A stretch of DNA of 47,220 nt. Origin: an uncultured SAR116 cluster alpha proteobacterium (GTDB taxonomy: Bacteria; Pseudomonadota; Alphaproteobacteria; Puniceispirillales; Puniceispirillaceae). Shown here piece by piece: positions 7,102-14,134 of the stretch. The stretch spans positions 1 to 47,220 of the forward strand of contig CACGLE010000008.1 in assembly GCA_902573725.1 (NCBI GenBank), in the 5' to 3' direction. The position numbers and the translations under genes were made by a program. The notes under the pieces were generated by a model that did not search any database, was not told the DNA's origin, and saw only the letters and a program-made list of their open reading frames with translations. The first letter of the stretch is position 1, and each line of letters opens with the position of its first letter.

Positions 7102-7176
7102 AGGATTTTATGGGATTCTATAGTCAAAATAAAACTGGATGTGATCAAGCTATGATTTAGGGTTTTATTGGGATTA
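7102..7176. repeat. Imperfect 19-bp direct repeat flanking the attachment end
   Basis: TAGGATTTTATGGGATTCT (7102-7120) resembles TAGGGTTTTATTGGGATTA (7158-7176), differing by a substitution, one inserted base and the end. The second copy ends three bases before the CCA end of tRNA-Phe. Position suggests integrase core or arm sites, though AT-rich sequence makes loose repeats common. Confidence 0.3.
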
Positions 7177-7178
7177 AG

Positions 7179-7254
<76 letters not shown>

Positions 7255-7373
7255 AATAAATAGTTTTCGAACGATAAATTATTTGTGTAATTTTTTTATA
7301 ATCAACAGATAATACCTTGTCTAGTCGGAAACAAAAAACAAATTTTCTTTCCAAATTTAATTAAATGAGTCCT

Positions 7374-7592
7374 TTAGGAATCTTCATCTATTTCTACTGA
7401 GAGTTTTTCTACGTAAGGTTCATGTTGAAAATCATGAGTAGGGATAAAGTAAGCTTCATTTAACCAATTACCTAAGTCCAGCTGGGAACATCTTCTTGAA
7501 CAAAATGGCGTATGAGGTGATACGGAGTTTTTTCTGCAAATAGGACAATTATTTATTTTTTCTTTGTGAATTGATGTAACTTTCGCGGCCAT
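7374..7592 (-). CDS. yacG: DNA gyrase inhibitor YacG, zinc-binding
   Basis: The 72-residue protein has the four zinc-ligating cysteines of YacG: CPIC (C16, C19) and CSRRC (C31, C35), followed by the conserved LDLGNWLNEAYFIP. In E. coli this small protein binds GyrB and blocks its DNA binding. It is the last protein gene of the murA-to-yacG block, 13 bp after rng and upstream of tRNA-Phe. The N-terminal 12 residues and the C-terminal 20 are lineage-specific and probably disordered. Confidence 0.93.
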   Translation of the reverse strand: MAAKVTSIHKEKINNCPICRKNSVSPHTPFCSRRCSQLDLGNWLNEAYFIPTHDFQHEPYVEKLSVEIDEDS

Positions 7593-7605
7593 AATAGATT
7601 TTCTT

Positions 7606-8688
7606 CTAATTTACTGATGATGTTGTTTTTATTCTTTCTGATAGTGGCATGCACCTATGTCGCACGGTCATTTCTAACAAACCTGCTGGACCAACACCAT
7701 AAATATCAGGATGGCGAATATCACACAAGGCATATTCTCGGCAAGACTCTTGAAATTTTTCTCTTTCTATTTTTGAAAGGCGTGGCATATCAATGACAAC
7801 TATTCCTGAAATTTGACGAAGCCTAACTTGACTCATAATAGCTTCTGAAACGTGTAAAGATAATTCTAAAGGGCTCATCTTTGAAGCGGCGGAGTCAATA
7901 TCAATAGCCGTTAATGCCTTAGTTGACTGGAACCAAATAACAACGTTCTTTCTTGTAGTAAATTTGGGATCGCAAGCTGTATCTAATTGCGCATTTATAA
8001 ACTGCCAATCAGAGGTATTTTGAATTATCCTAATCTTTGCTTCCGGCGATATTATACATGCTGTCTTAATTAATGACAGACCAGAAAATATTTTCTTCGG
8101 GTCTGTCATTAGCTCCAACTTCTGCGGATAATCAGCATTTTTTTGGAAGTCCTCTAAAAGGGTATCAATTTCATTTTCGATTAGTCTTTTTTCCTCAAAA
8201 ATTGCCCGTCGTCTCAATATCAGACCATAATCTTTAGGTATTAATTTCTTGAATTCCTCCATAACAGAAATAGATGGGGTGTTATTTACAATACTCCGGT
8301 TGCTCATTCGGCTAATATCTGGCTTACCTGGAAACAAAATAACATACTTACCAGCTATCTGAGCTCCTAATGCAGCTCTTGCTGGTTTTGAACCCCAAGG
8401 CTCCGTGCTTATAGTAACAAAAATAAGGTCACCGGACTTTATTTTCTCATTTGACAAACGCACACTTATCTTCAGTCCGTTTTCAATTTCTGCGGTTGCA
8501 AGCCTGTGCTGCCTAAATACTTGATGTACTCTTGCGATGTGAATAGAACCTAATTGCGGCACTTCTGGCCCTAATAAACATAGATATTCAACTAAACTCC
8601 CATTTTCTAGTATTGCTACTTTACTTGGACTAAACTCATCATCGGTAAGTATCTCTTTTGAAAACTTGTTTCTTAAATATTTGCCCAT
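7606..8688 (-). CDS. rng: Ribonuclease E/G family protein, short form
   Basis: The 360-residue protein has the RNase E/G order: an S1-like N-terminal part (SIHIARVHQVF), then the nuclease core with LILRRRAI, and the DNase I-like motifs AIDIDSAA and IVVIDMP that carry the two catalytic aspartates. QVRLRQISGIVVID matches the signature between them, although the loop after the first Asp is shorter than in RNase E. It ends soon after this core, so it lacks the CxxC zinc link and the degradosome scaffold. This is the short alphaproteobacterial form next to maf and yacG. Likely role: rRNA and mRNA 5' processing. Confidence 0.85.
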   Translation of the reverse strand: MGKYLRNKFSKEILTDDEFSPSKVAILENGSLVEYLCLLGPEVPQLGSIHIARVHQVFRQHRLATAEIENGLKISVRLSNEKIKSGDLIFVTISTEPWGSKPARAALGAQIAGKYVILFPGKPDISRMSNRSIVNNTPSISVMEEFKKLIPKDYGLILRRRAIFEEKRLIENEIDTLLEDFQKNADYPQKLELMTDPKKIFSGLSLIKTACIISPEAKIRIIQNTSDWQFINAQLDTACDPKFTTRKNVVIWFQSTKALTAIDIDSAASKMSPLELSLHVSEAIMSQVRLRQISGIVVIDMPRLSKIEREKFQESCREYALCDIRHPDIYGVGPAGLLEMTVRHRCMPLSERIKTTSSVN

Positions 8689-8691
8689 TTT

Positions 8692-9273
8692 TTATCCAAC
8701 ATTCAGGCCACAACCTCTTAAGAGATTTGCTGTTGTATATATATCAAGGCCAACAATATTGCTGTAAGAACCAGAAATTTTTTTGATGAATTGTGCTGCT
8801 TTTCCCTGAATTGCATAACCTCCTGCTTTTCCTTTCCAATCTTCAGAAGCAACGTAAGTTAGCAGTTCATCTTTAGATAATCGACGTATAAAAACTTTTG
8901 ATTCAATAAGTCTATTAATCACTATACCACCAGGTTTTATCAAGCAAATTCCCCCATAGACCCGATGGTTTCTTCCACCAAGCCTTGTAATAAATTCACG
9001 AACTTCATCCTCTGTTTCTGCTTTAGGAAATATAGTTCGTCCGATAGCCACAACAGTATCTGCCGCTAGAATATACTCATTTTCGTTTGAAATAGAGACT
9101 TGCGTGGCTTTGGCTAGTGCCATGCGTTTAGCAAATTCAGGGGGCCGTTCTGCTTTTTTAGGTATTTCGTCAATTATAGCAGGTACTACTAGGGAAGGTG
9201 TTATACCTATCTGCTCCAACAATTTTTTCCTTCTTGGAGAAGCAGATGCCAATATCAACCTATTTCGCGCCAT
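8692..9273 (-). CDS. maf: Maf-family nucleotide pyrophosphatase
   Basis: The 193-residue protein begins with the Maf signature LILASASPRRKKLLEQIG and has the catalytic DTVV block (YILAADTVVAIG) and GKAGGYAIQGKAAQFI near the C-terminus. Maf proteins hydrolyse non-canonical or modified nucleoside triphosphates and help in housecleaning and septum control. Two sub-families differ in substrate (m7GTP or dTTP/UTP), and I cannot assign one firmly. It lies 7 bp after infA and 3 bp before rng, so it is translated within one transcript. Confidence 0.93.
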   Translation of the reverse strand: MARNRLILASASPRRKKLLEQIGITPSLVVPAIIDEIPKKAERPPEFAKRMALAKATQVSISNENEYILAADTVVAIGRTIFPKAETEDEVREFITRLGGRNHRVYGGICLIKPGGIVINRLIESKVFIRRLSKDELLTYVASEDWKGKAGGYAIQGKAAQFIKKISGSYSNIVGLDIYTTANLLRGCGLNVG

Positions 9274-9280
9274 AATGGTT

Positions 9281-9499
9281 CTATTTAAATCTAAAAGTTA
9301 TTCTTCCTTTTGTAAGATCATAGGGAGTCATCTCAACATTAACCCTATCCCCTGCTAGAACACGTATCCTATTTTTTCGCATTTTGCCGCTTGTATGAGC
9401 CAATACCTCATGTTCATTATCTAACTTTACACGAAACATAGCATTTGGCAGTAGTTCAGCCACTGTTCCAGAAAATTCAATTACGCCTTCTTTTGCCAT
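9281..9499 (-). CDS. infA: Translation initiation factor IF-1
   Basis: The 72-residue product is a full-length IF-1: a single OB-fold (S1-like) domain with [33 protein letters not shown] and the terminal [10 protein letters not shown]. It blocks the ribosomal A site during initiation. An AGGGA box precedes the ATG. A candidate promoter overlaps the end of the upstream phosphatase gene, which would let this essential factor be made independently of the murA operon. Confidence 0.97.
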   Translation of the reverse strand: MAKEGVIEFSGTVAELLPNAMFRVKLDNEHEVLAHTSGKMRKNRIRVLAGDRVNVEMTPYDLTKGRITFRFK

Positions 9500-9529
9500 T
9501 AATTTTTCCCTGTTTATTTACTTACCACC

Positions 9530-9557
9530 AAAATGAGGGTTAACATTAAAATGTCAA
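9530..9557 (-). promoter_or_regulatory. Candidate internal promoter for infA
   Basis: On the minus strand a perfect -35 box TTGACA (9557-9552) is followed after 16 bases by a weak -10-like CATTTT (9535-9530), about 30 bp before the infA ATG. It overlaps the stop codon of the phosphatase gene. The good -35 and the 54-bp gap in an otherwise tight operon support it; the poor -10 argues against. Confidence 0.35.
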
Positions 9558-9991
9558 GTATTATCGGTTATTCGCTTGATGAGCTCGATTACATATGTGC
9601 TTATTTCGTCGCGAATGCGTCTATAGTGCTTTAATTGAGCTTCTCTATTTTCATCAGCAGAAAATGGTTCTTTTATATACCAATGCTCATGGGAGACTAA
9701 TTCGCCCCATTTATCGAGATGATATTTAGCTTCAATTGATAAAGAGACAGCATAATCGATGTCGCCTATATTAAAATCAGCAAATAATTTTGGCTGCCTA
9801 TTTAAGTCAAGTAAAATTCCCTTTTCCTCCATGACAGCAAAAGTGAAGCCATCGGGTGGGCCTGCAATGACACCACAAGATACGCTTTTCCAACTTTCAG
9901 GAGCGATTTTGTTAAAAATCGCTTCTGCCATTACAGAACGTATAGCGTTCAATGTACAAGAAAACAAAACCTGCTTTACTTGTTTTTCCAT
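9554..9991 (-). CDS. Low-molecular-weight phosphatase / arsenate-reductase-like protein
   Basis: The product of 145 residues has the CX5R loop of low-molecular-weight tyrosine phosphatases close to its start (SCTLNAIRS, C12 to R18). It keeps the fold's order, ending with ELIKRITDNT. In alphaproteobacteria a member of this family lies between UPF0262 and infA, as here; its substrate is unknown. I chose the ATG at 9991 because it follows the UPF0262 stop by 11 bases. An upstream start at 10027 would overlap that gene and add residues outside the domain. A true arsenate reductase is unlikely from context. Confidence 0.8.
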   Translation of the reverse strand: MEKQVKQVLFSCTLNAIRSVMAEAIFNKIAPESWKSVSCGVIAGPPDGFTFAVMEEKGILLDLNRQPKLFADFNIGDIDYAVSLSIEAKYHLDKWGELVSHEHWYIKEPFSADENREAQLKHYRRIRDEISTYVIELIKRITDNT

Positions 9992-10002
9992 AATTCCAGC
10001 CT

Positions 10003-10509
10003 TTATTTGCGAGCAATCATTACACATATAAGAGTAAACATCCGCCGTGAAGTTGGTTGATCGGTACTAATATATTTCTCTAACCTGCTTATAAGTAATT
10101 CAGCTCCCTCGTTATGTAATGCTCTTCTACCCATATCTATCGCTTGTATTTGTGAAGGCGACTTGGTTCTTATTGCATCATAATATGTTTCACAAACTTC
10201 AAAATAGTCCCTAATTATTCGCCTAAATGGACCTAAGGCCATAACGAAACCTGTTAAGGGCTGTTCTTCCTCGTTTCGGACATCAAAAAAAATATGTCGT
10301 GAATCAGTTCTCATATTTAAACAATACGGCCCATCATATTGTTCCAAAGAAAAGTAATTTTCATCTAATATATCATAAATAGCAACTGATTGCTCATGTT
10401 GCTGTTCTGAAGTAATCCGTTTATTGGGGTCCAATTCAATCTTCAGCTGACTAATTATATCCTTTTTTGAAAGCTTAGCTTCACTATCTTTTGATGGTAT
10501 CTCATTCAT
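10003..10509 (-). CDS. UPF0262 family protein
   Basis: The 168-residue protein matches UPF0262 through IELDPNKRITSEQQHEQSVA, the middle YCLNMRTDSRHIFFDVR and the later YYDAIRTKSPSQIQAIDMGRRALHNEGAELL. The family is almost restricted to alphaproteobacteria and sits in the murA-hisD-infA cluster; its function is not known. It appears cytosolic, with no signal peptide or membrane segment. It lies 17 bp after hisG and just before the phosphatase. The N-terminal 20 residues are charged and variable. Confidence 0.85.
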   Translation of the reverse strand: MNEIPSKDSEAKLSKKDIISQLKIELDPNKRITSEQQHEQSVAIYDILDENYFSLEQYDGPYCLNMRTDSRHIFFDVRNEEEQPLTGFVMALGPFRRIIRDYFEVCETYYDAIRTKSPSQIQAIDMGRRALHNEGAELLISRLEKYISTDQPTSRRMFTLICVMIARK

Positions 10510-10526
10510 CTATTCACCATCTGCAC

Positions 10527-11219
10527 TCAATCGATTTTCTCTAATTTTGAATTGGTATTAACTGCTTCTCTAATTTTGGTTATCCATTCACCAATTAATT
10601 CTGGATACATTTTCCATGCAGCTCTATTTACTGCTAACTTGGAAGAGACATTCATCACTTCTTCAATCTCTACTAGTCCGTTAGCAGATAGTGTGGAACC
10701 TGTCTCAACTAAATCAACAATCCTTCTGCATAATCCCAGATTTGGAGCAATTTCCATTGCACCGTTAAGTTTTATACAATCTACCTGAACTCCATTTTCA
10801 GCAAAGTAGCGTTTTGTTGTCTCTGGATATTTTGTAGCAATACGAATATGAGACAATTGCCTTTGATCATGCATGGATACGGTATCTTTCTTTGCTGCAA
10901 CCACCAGTCTGCATTTACCAATCCCAAGATCAACAGGCGCATATATTTCTGGATGATTAAATTCCTGTAATACATCGGATCCGGCGATTGCTAAATGGGC
11001 CGAACCATATGCAAGAAATGTTGCAACATCAAAACTGCGAACACGAATAATATCAATATTGTGGTGATTAGAAGAAAAACGTAACCGTCGGTCAGAGGAT
11101 TCAAAAAAAGCCGGCTCAGGTTCAATTCCCGCAAGTTTAAGAATGGGTATACCTTCCTCAAGTATTCTTCCCTTTGGTAGTGCCAAAATAAGTTTTTTGG
11201 TATCATTTCCGCTATTCAT
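10527..11219 (-). CDS. hisG: ATP phosphoribosyltransferase catalytic subunit, short form
   Basis: The 230-residue protein starts with ILALPKGRILEEGIPIL and contains RIATKYPETTKRYF and IVDLVETGSTLSANGL, the PRPP-binding signature of HisG. It catalyses the first step of histidine synthesis (ATP plus PRPP). It lacks the C-terminal regulatory domain, so it is the short form, which in known cases needs HisZ for activity and feedback control. hisZ is not in this window. hisD, which normally follows in this cluster, is also absent: UPF0262 comes 17 bp later. Confidence 0.93.
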   Translation of the reverse strand: MNSGNDTKKLILALPKGRILEEGIPILKLAGIEPEPAFFESSDRRLRFSSNHHNIDIIRVRSFDVATFLAYGSAHLAIAGSDVLQEFNHPEIYAPVDLGIGKCRLVVAAKKDTVSMHDQRQLSHIRIATKYPETTKRYFAENGVQVDCIKLNGAMEIAPNLGLCRRIVDLVETGSTLSANGLVEIEEVMNVSSKLAVNRAAWKMYPELIGEWITKIREAVNTNSKLEKID

Positions 11220-11243
11220 ATCTCACTCACAAAACAAACTTAT

Positions 11244-11747
11244 TTATTCCTCAGAACTCTCCACAAAATGATCAGGTATTTGTTTCGTAGGGTAAGGCTC
11301 ACCTAAGTCTCTAATAAAAATATTTAATTGAGAGACGTTTAGTTTTACACTAATTCCTTGTGAAAAAACCAAAGTAATCTCATTGAAGACAATGTCATAC
11401 TCAATTGTAAGTAAATTGTAAAATAACGCAGCCTCATTATTTTTTTTTTGAATTAAATTTTTTTGCTTTATTGAAATTACATTTTGCACATTTATACCGG
11501 ATAATACGCGATAATAAGACGTTTCGGGATTTTTACTAGAGACTTTTTCCCAACAAAATCTATTAGCTATAAAAGCAAAGGTTTTTTCTGTTTTTTCAAA
11601 ATATATGTCTGCATTACTAACTAACGAGTCCTGCAATAAACTTGAGATAACTTTTATGTCTTGGTCTTTTTCACATCGAAGCGAAAGAACCTTGTCAGCT
11701 GAAATTAAAGGTCTGTTTTTTAATTTTTCAGGGAAGTACTCTGACAT
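11244..11747 (-). CDS. DUF2948 family protein
   Basis: The 167-residue product belongs to DUF2948, a family found next to murA in alphaproteobacteria. It has LSLRCEKDQDIKVISSLLQD near the start, the diagnostic FAFIANRFCWE at about residues 57-67, and the C-terminal LNVSQLNIFIRDLGEPYPTK. Function is unknown. It begins 3 bp after the murA stop and so is almost certainly co-translated with it. There is no membrane segment. The middle section is more AT-rich and lysine-rich than usual for the family. Confidence 0.85.
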   Translation of the reverse strand: MSEYFPEKLKNRPLISADKVLSLRCEKDQDIKVISSLLQDSLVSNADIYFEKTEKTFAFIANRFCWEKVSSKNPETSYYRVLSGINVQNVISIKQKNLIQKKNNEAALFYNLLTIEYDIVFNEITLVFSQGISVKLNVSQLNIFIRDLGEPYPTKQIPDHFVESSEE

Positions 11748-11750
11748 TTT

Positions 11751-13004
11751 TTACTCTTCTAATCTCTGTATTTTAGCACCACACTTATTTAATTTTTCTT
11801 CAAGATTTGTATATCCCCTATCTAGATGATAAATTCGACTAATCGTTGTCTTGCCTTTTGTGGCAAGTGCAGCTAGGACCAGACAAACAGAAGCACGCAA
11901 ATCCGTTGCCATCACAGGGGCTGGTTTTAAGTGTGCCTTTCCATGCACAATACAGCTTCTTCCATCAATCTGAATGTCACCACTCATTCTCATTAGTTCG
12001 GGAACATGCATAAATCTATTTTCAAAAATTGTCTCAGATATCTTGGAACTCCCGTCTGCTGTTGCCATCAACGACATGTACTGGGCCTGTAAATCTGTTG
12101 GAAACCCTGGATATGGCTGAGTAGCAATATCTACAGGCTTGGCACGAGAGGAGCATGAGACTCTTGCCCAGTTTTCACCTATCTCGACTGCTGAACCGGT
12201 CTGCTCAAGGACAGCAAATAACGCATTTAAATAAACTGGGTTCATATTTGATAAAGTTAAATCTCCTTGTGTTATTGCAGCTGCAATTGCGAAGGTGCCT
12301 GCTTCAATTCTATCGGCGATGACGCAGTGCTCTGCAGATGATAAAGTTTCTACACCGTCAATGATAATATTATCTGTTCCATGACCAGAAATTTTTGCTC
12401 CCATTGAATTCAAGCAGTTTCCAAGGTCTATAATTTCTGGCTCTCTAGCTGCATTTATTATTCTAGTCCTCCCTTTTGCTAAGCTAGCTGCCATCATAGC
12501 ATTTTCAGTTGCTCCGACTGAAATGAAAGGAAATACTATCTTATTTCCAATTAAACCATTTCTACATCTAGCTTTTATATAACCATCAGCAAGTTCAACT
12601 ATTGCTCCTAATTGCTGCATCGCCCAAATATGCAAATCAACCGGTCGAGTTCCAATAGCACAACCACCAGGTAATGAGACTTTTACACTCCCATAACGCG
12701 CCAACAAAGGCCCAAGAACAAGAATAGATGCACGCATTTTACGAACCTGTTCATATGGCGCATCTAATATGCTTGCCTCTCCAATGATACTTACTCCATC
12801 ATCTATTCGTTTCGTTTGAACACCTAAGTATTCAATTAATGCAATCATGGAGGCTGTATCTGCAAGCAGGGGTACATTACGCAACTTAAATGTGCCAGAA
12901 CACATGAGACCTGAAGCAAGTAGTGGGAGTGCAGAATTTTTTGCGCCGCTTATTTTTATTGAACCAGACAACCTGTGCCCTCCCTCAATAACAAGCTTAT
13001 CCAT
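11751..13004 (-). CDS. murA: UDP-N-acetylglucosamine 1-carboxyvinyltransferase
   Basis: This enzyme joins enolpyruvate from PEP to UDP-GlcNAc, the first committed step of peptidoglycan synthesis. The 417-residue length fits MurA. GAKNSALPLLASG supplies K22, and the loop VSLPGGCAIGTRP holds the catalytic cysteine at position 115, so fosfomycin sensitivity is expected. ATDLRASVCLVLAALATKG closes the fold. Its start codon overlaps the stop of a 51-residue basic protein, and DUF2948 follows after 3 bp. It opens the housekeeping block together with that small gene. Confidence 0.97.
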   Translation of the reverse strand: MDKLVIEGGHRLSGSIKISGAKNSALPLLASGLMCSGTFKLRNVPLLADTASMIALIEYLGVQTKRIDDGVSIIGEASILDAPYEQVRKMRASILVLGPLLARYGSVKVSLPGGCAIGTRPVDLHIWAMQQLGAIVELADGYIKARCRNGLIGNKIVFPFISVGATENAMMAASLAKGRTRIINAAREPEIIDLGNCLNSMGAKISGHGTDNIIIDGVETLSSAEHCVIADRIEAGTFAIAAAITQGDLTLSNMNPVYLNALFAVLEQTGSAVEIGENWARVSCSSRAKPVDIATQPYPGFPTDLQAQYMSLMATADGSSKISETIFENRFMHVPELMRMSGDIQIDGRSCIVHGKAHLKPAPVMATDLRASVCLVLAALATKGKTTISRIYHLDRGYTNLEEKLNKCGAKIQRLEE

Positions 13005-13152
13005 CTTTTTTTCCCTTTTTGTCGTCTGTCAGTAAACTTATTCTAATTCTTGATTGAGACTTTCGTTTTTTTAGATTTTCTCTCAACGCTTTAGCCAACC
13101 TTTTTTTCTTTTCCGTCTGCTCTATGCCTGTATTTGATGATGGGTTTTTCAT
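12997..13152 (-). CDS. Small basic protein upstream of murA, 51 aa
   Basis: A 51-codon frame ends inside the first codons of murA, its stop overlapping bases 6-8 of that gene. The product is basic, with a helical core KKRLAKALRENLKKRKSQSR. I recall similar short proteins of the form (R/K)LxxALRxNLxRRKxQxR before murA in other alphaproteobacteria, where they are often left unannotated. The overlap suggests translational coupling with murA. The pattern would fit an RNA- or membrane-binding helix. Function unknown. Confidence 0.6.
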   Translation of the reverse strand: MKNPSSNTGIEQTEKKKRLAKALRENLKKRKSQSRIRISLLTDDKKGKKDG

Positions 13153-13398
13153 GGTTTTTCCGTTTAAAAAAGATTCTACAATTTTTTAAAGCAAAATTTC
13201 GAATTTTCAATACCGAACTACTGAGGAGAAAAAATTAAGACCGATTTAAAAATTAAATTTGTATGTAGTTAATATAAAATTTTTAATTTGAGAAAATTTT
13301 TTTTATTAACTGGTTTTATCTATAATTTAACTTACTTAACTTAAATAATATTAATGTGTCATAATTACGAACTGAGCAAACAAAAGAACTAAAGTAAA

Positions 13399-14115
13399 AT
13401 GACTTTATCTTTAACATTTAAAAATAAAATAATAAAATATCGTGCGTGGATTTTGTTAATTATTTTTTTTGCTGGCACTTTGGTTTTTATTAGTAACAAC
13501 GGACATGAACACCTAAAATACGAAAATGTTTTGTTAGAATATACCGAGCTAAAAAATTTAGCTCAACAAAATATTCATAAGGCTCAATTAATCTTTTTTT
13601 TAATCTATCTTTTTGTTGTTACATTTTCGCTCCCATTTGCATCTTTATTAACTGTTTTAGGGTCTGCACTTTTTGGATGGATAGCTCTTCTGATTATATT
13701 GTTTGCTGCCAGTTTTGGTGCAAGTCTTCTTTTCATTGCAGCTAGAACAATCTTATTTGATTGGTTTTATGAGAAAACAAGTTCACAAAATTCAATAATT
13801 CCCCCTGATTTTAAGGGTAATACTTTTATACTTTTACTTAGCTTACGTTTATTCCCACTTGCACCCTTTTGGATAGTAAACATTCTTCCAGCGTTCACAA
13901 AGATCTCATTAAGAAATTATTTTGTAGCAACTTTTTTTGGAATAATGCCTGGAACAATACTTTATATTTGGCTTGGACAAACAATGGATATGTTATTATC
14001 AAGAGGTGAATGGCCAAACATGATGAGCATTGTGGATAGCAGAATATGGCTACCTTTAGCTGGATTGAGCTTGTTAATTTTTATTACAGCAATCTATCGA
14101 TGGTTAAAGACTTAA
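13399..14115 (+). CDS. TVP38/TMEM64 family membrane protein
   Basis: The 238-residue protein has about five to six membrane segments: one at about 16-32, a pair at about 65-115 containing FSLPFASLLTVLGSALFGW, then segments around 148-170, 175-195 and 216-234. The motif LLSLRLFPLAPFWIVNILPAF and the following FFGIMPGTILYIWLGQ are typical of the SNARE-associated/DedA-like TVP38 family. Its molecular role is unsettled, and lipid scrambling has been proposed for relatives. A flavoprotein gene follows after 19 bp. This TVP38-oxidoreductase pairing recurs in many proteobacteria, sometimes as a fusion, and implies a joint function. Confidence 0.85.
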   Translation: MTLSLTFKNKIIKYRAWILLIIFFAGTLVFISNNGHEHLKYENVLLEYTELKNLAQQNIHKAQLIFFLIYLFVVTFSLPFASLLTVLGSALFGWIALLIILFAASFGASLLFIAARTILFDWFYEKTSSQNSIIPPDFKGNTFILLLSLRLFPLAPFWIVNILPAFTKISLRNYFVATFFGIMPGTILYIWLGQTMDMLLSRGEWPNMMSIVDSRIWLPLAGLSLLIFITAIYRWLKT

Positions 14116-14134
14116 ATATAGAATAGACTGCGTT

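Larger units (their letters stand above)
1..7178. mobile_element. End of an integrated satellite/plasmid-like element at tRNA-Phe
   Basis: The stretch between the window's left edge and the 3' end of tRNA-Phe carries an AlpA-like regulator, a prim-pol primase and a RepA-like helicase, plus many small unknown genes. The chromosomal side of the tRNA is an ordinary housekeeping operon. tRNA 3' ends are the usual targets of tyrosine integrases, and AlpA plus primase is a hallmark of Gram-negative phage-inducible islands and integrative plasmids. No integrase, capsid, terminase or portal gene is visible, so the left boundary, and probably the integrase, lie outside the window. The satellite label is inference from gene content; a prophage remnant is the main alternative. 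Confidence 0.65.
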
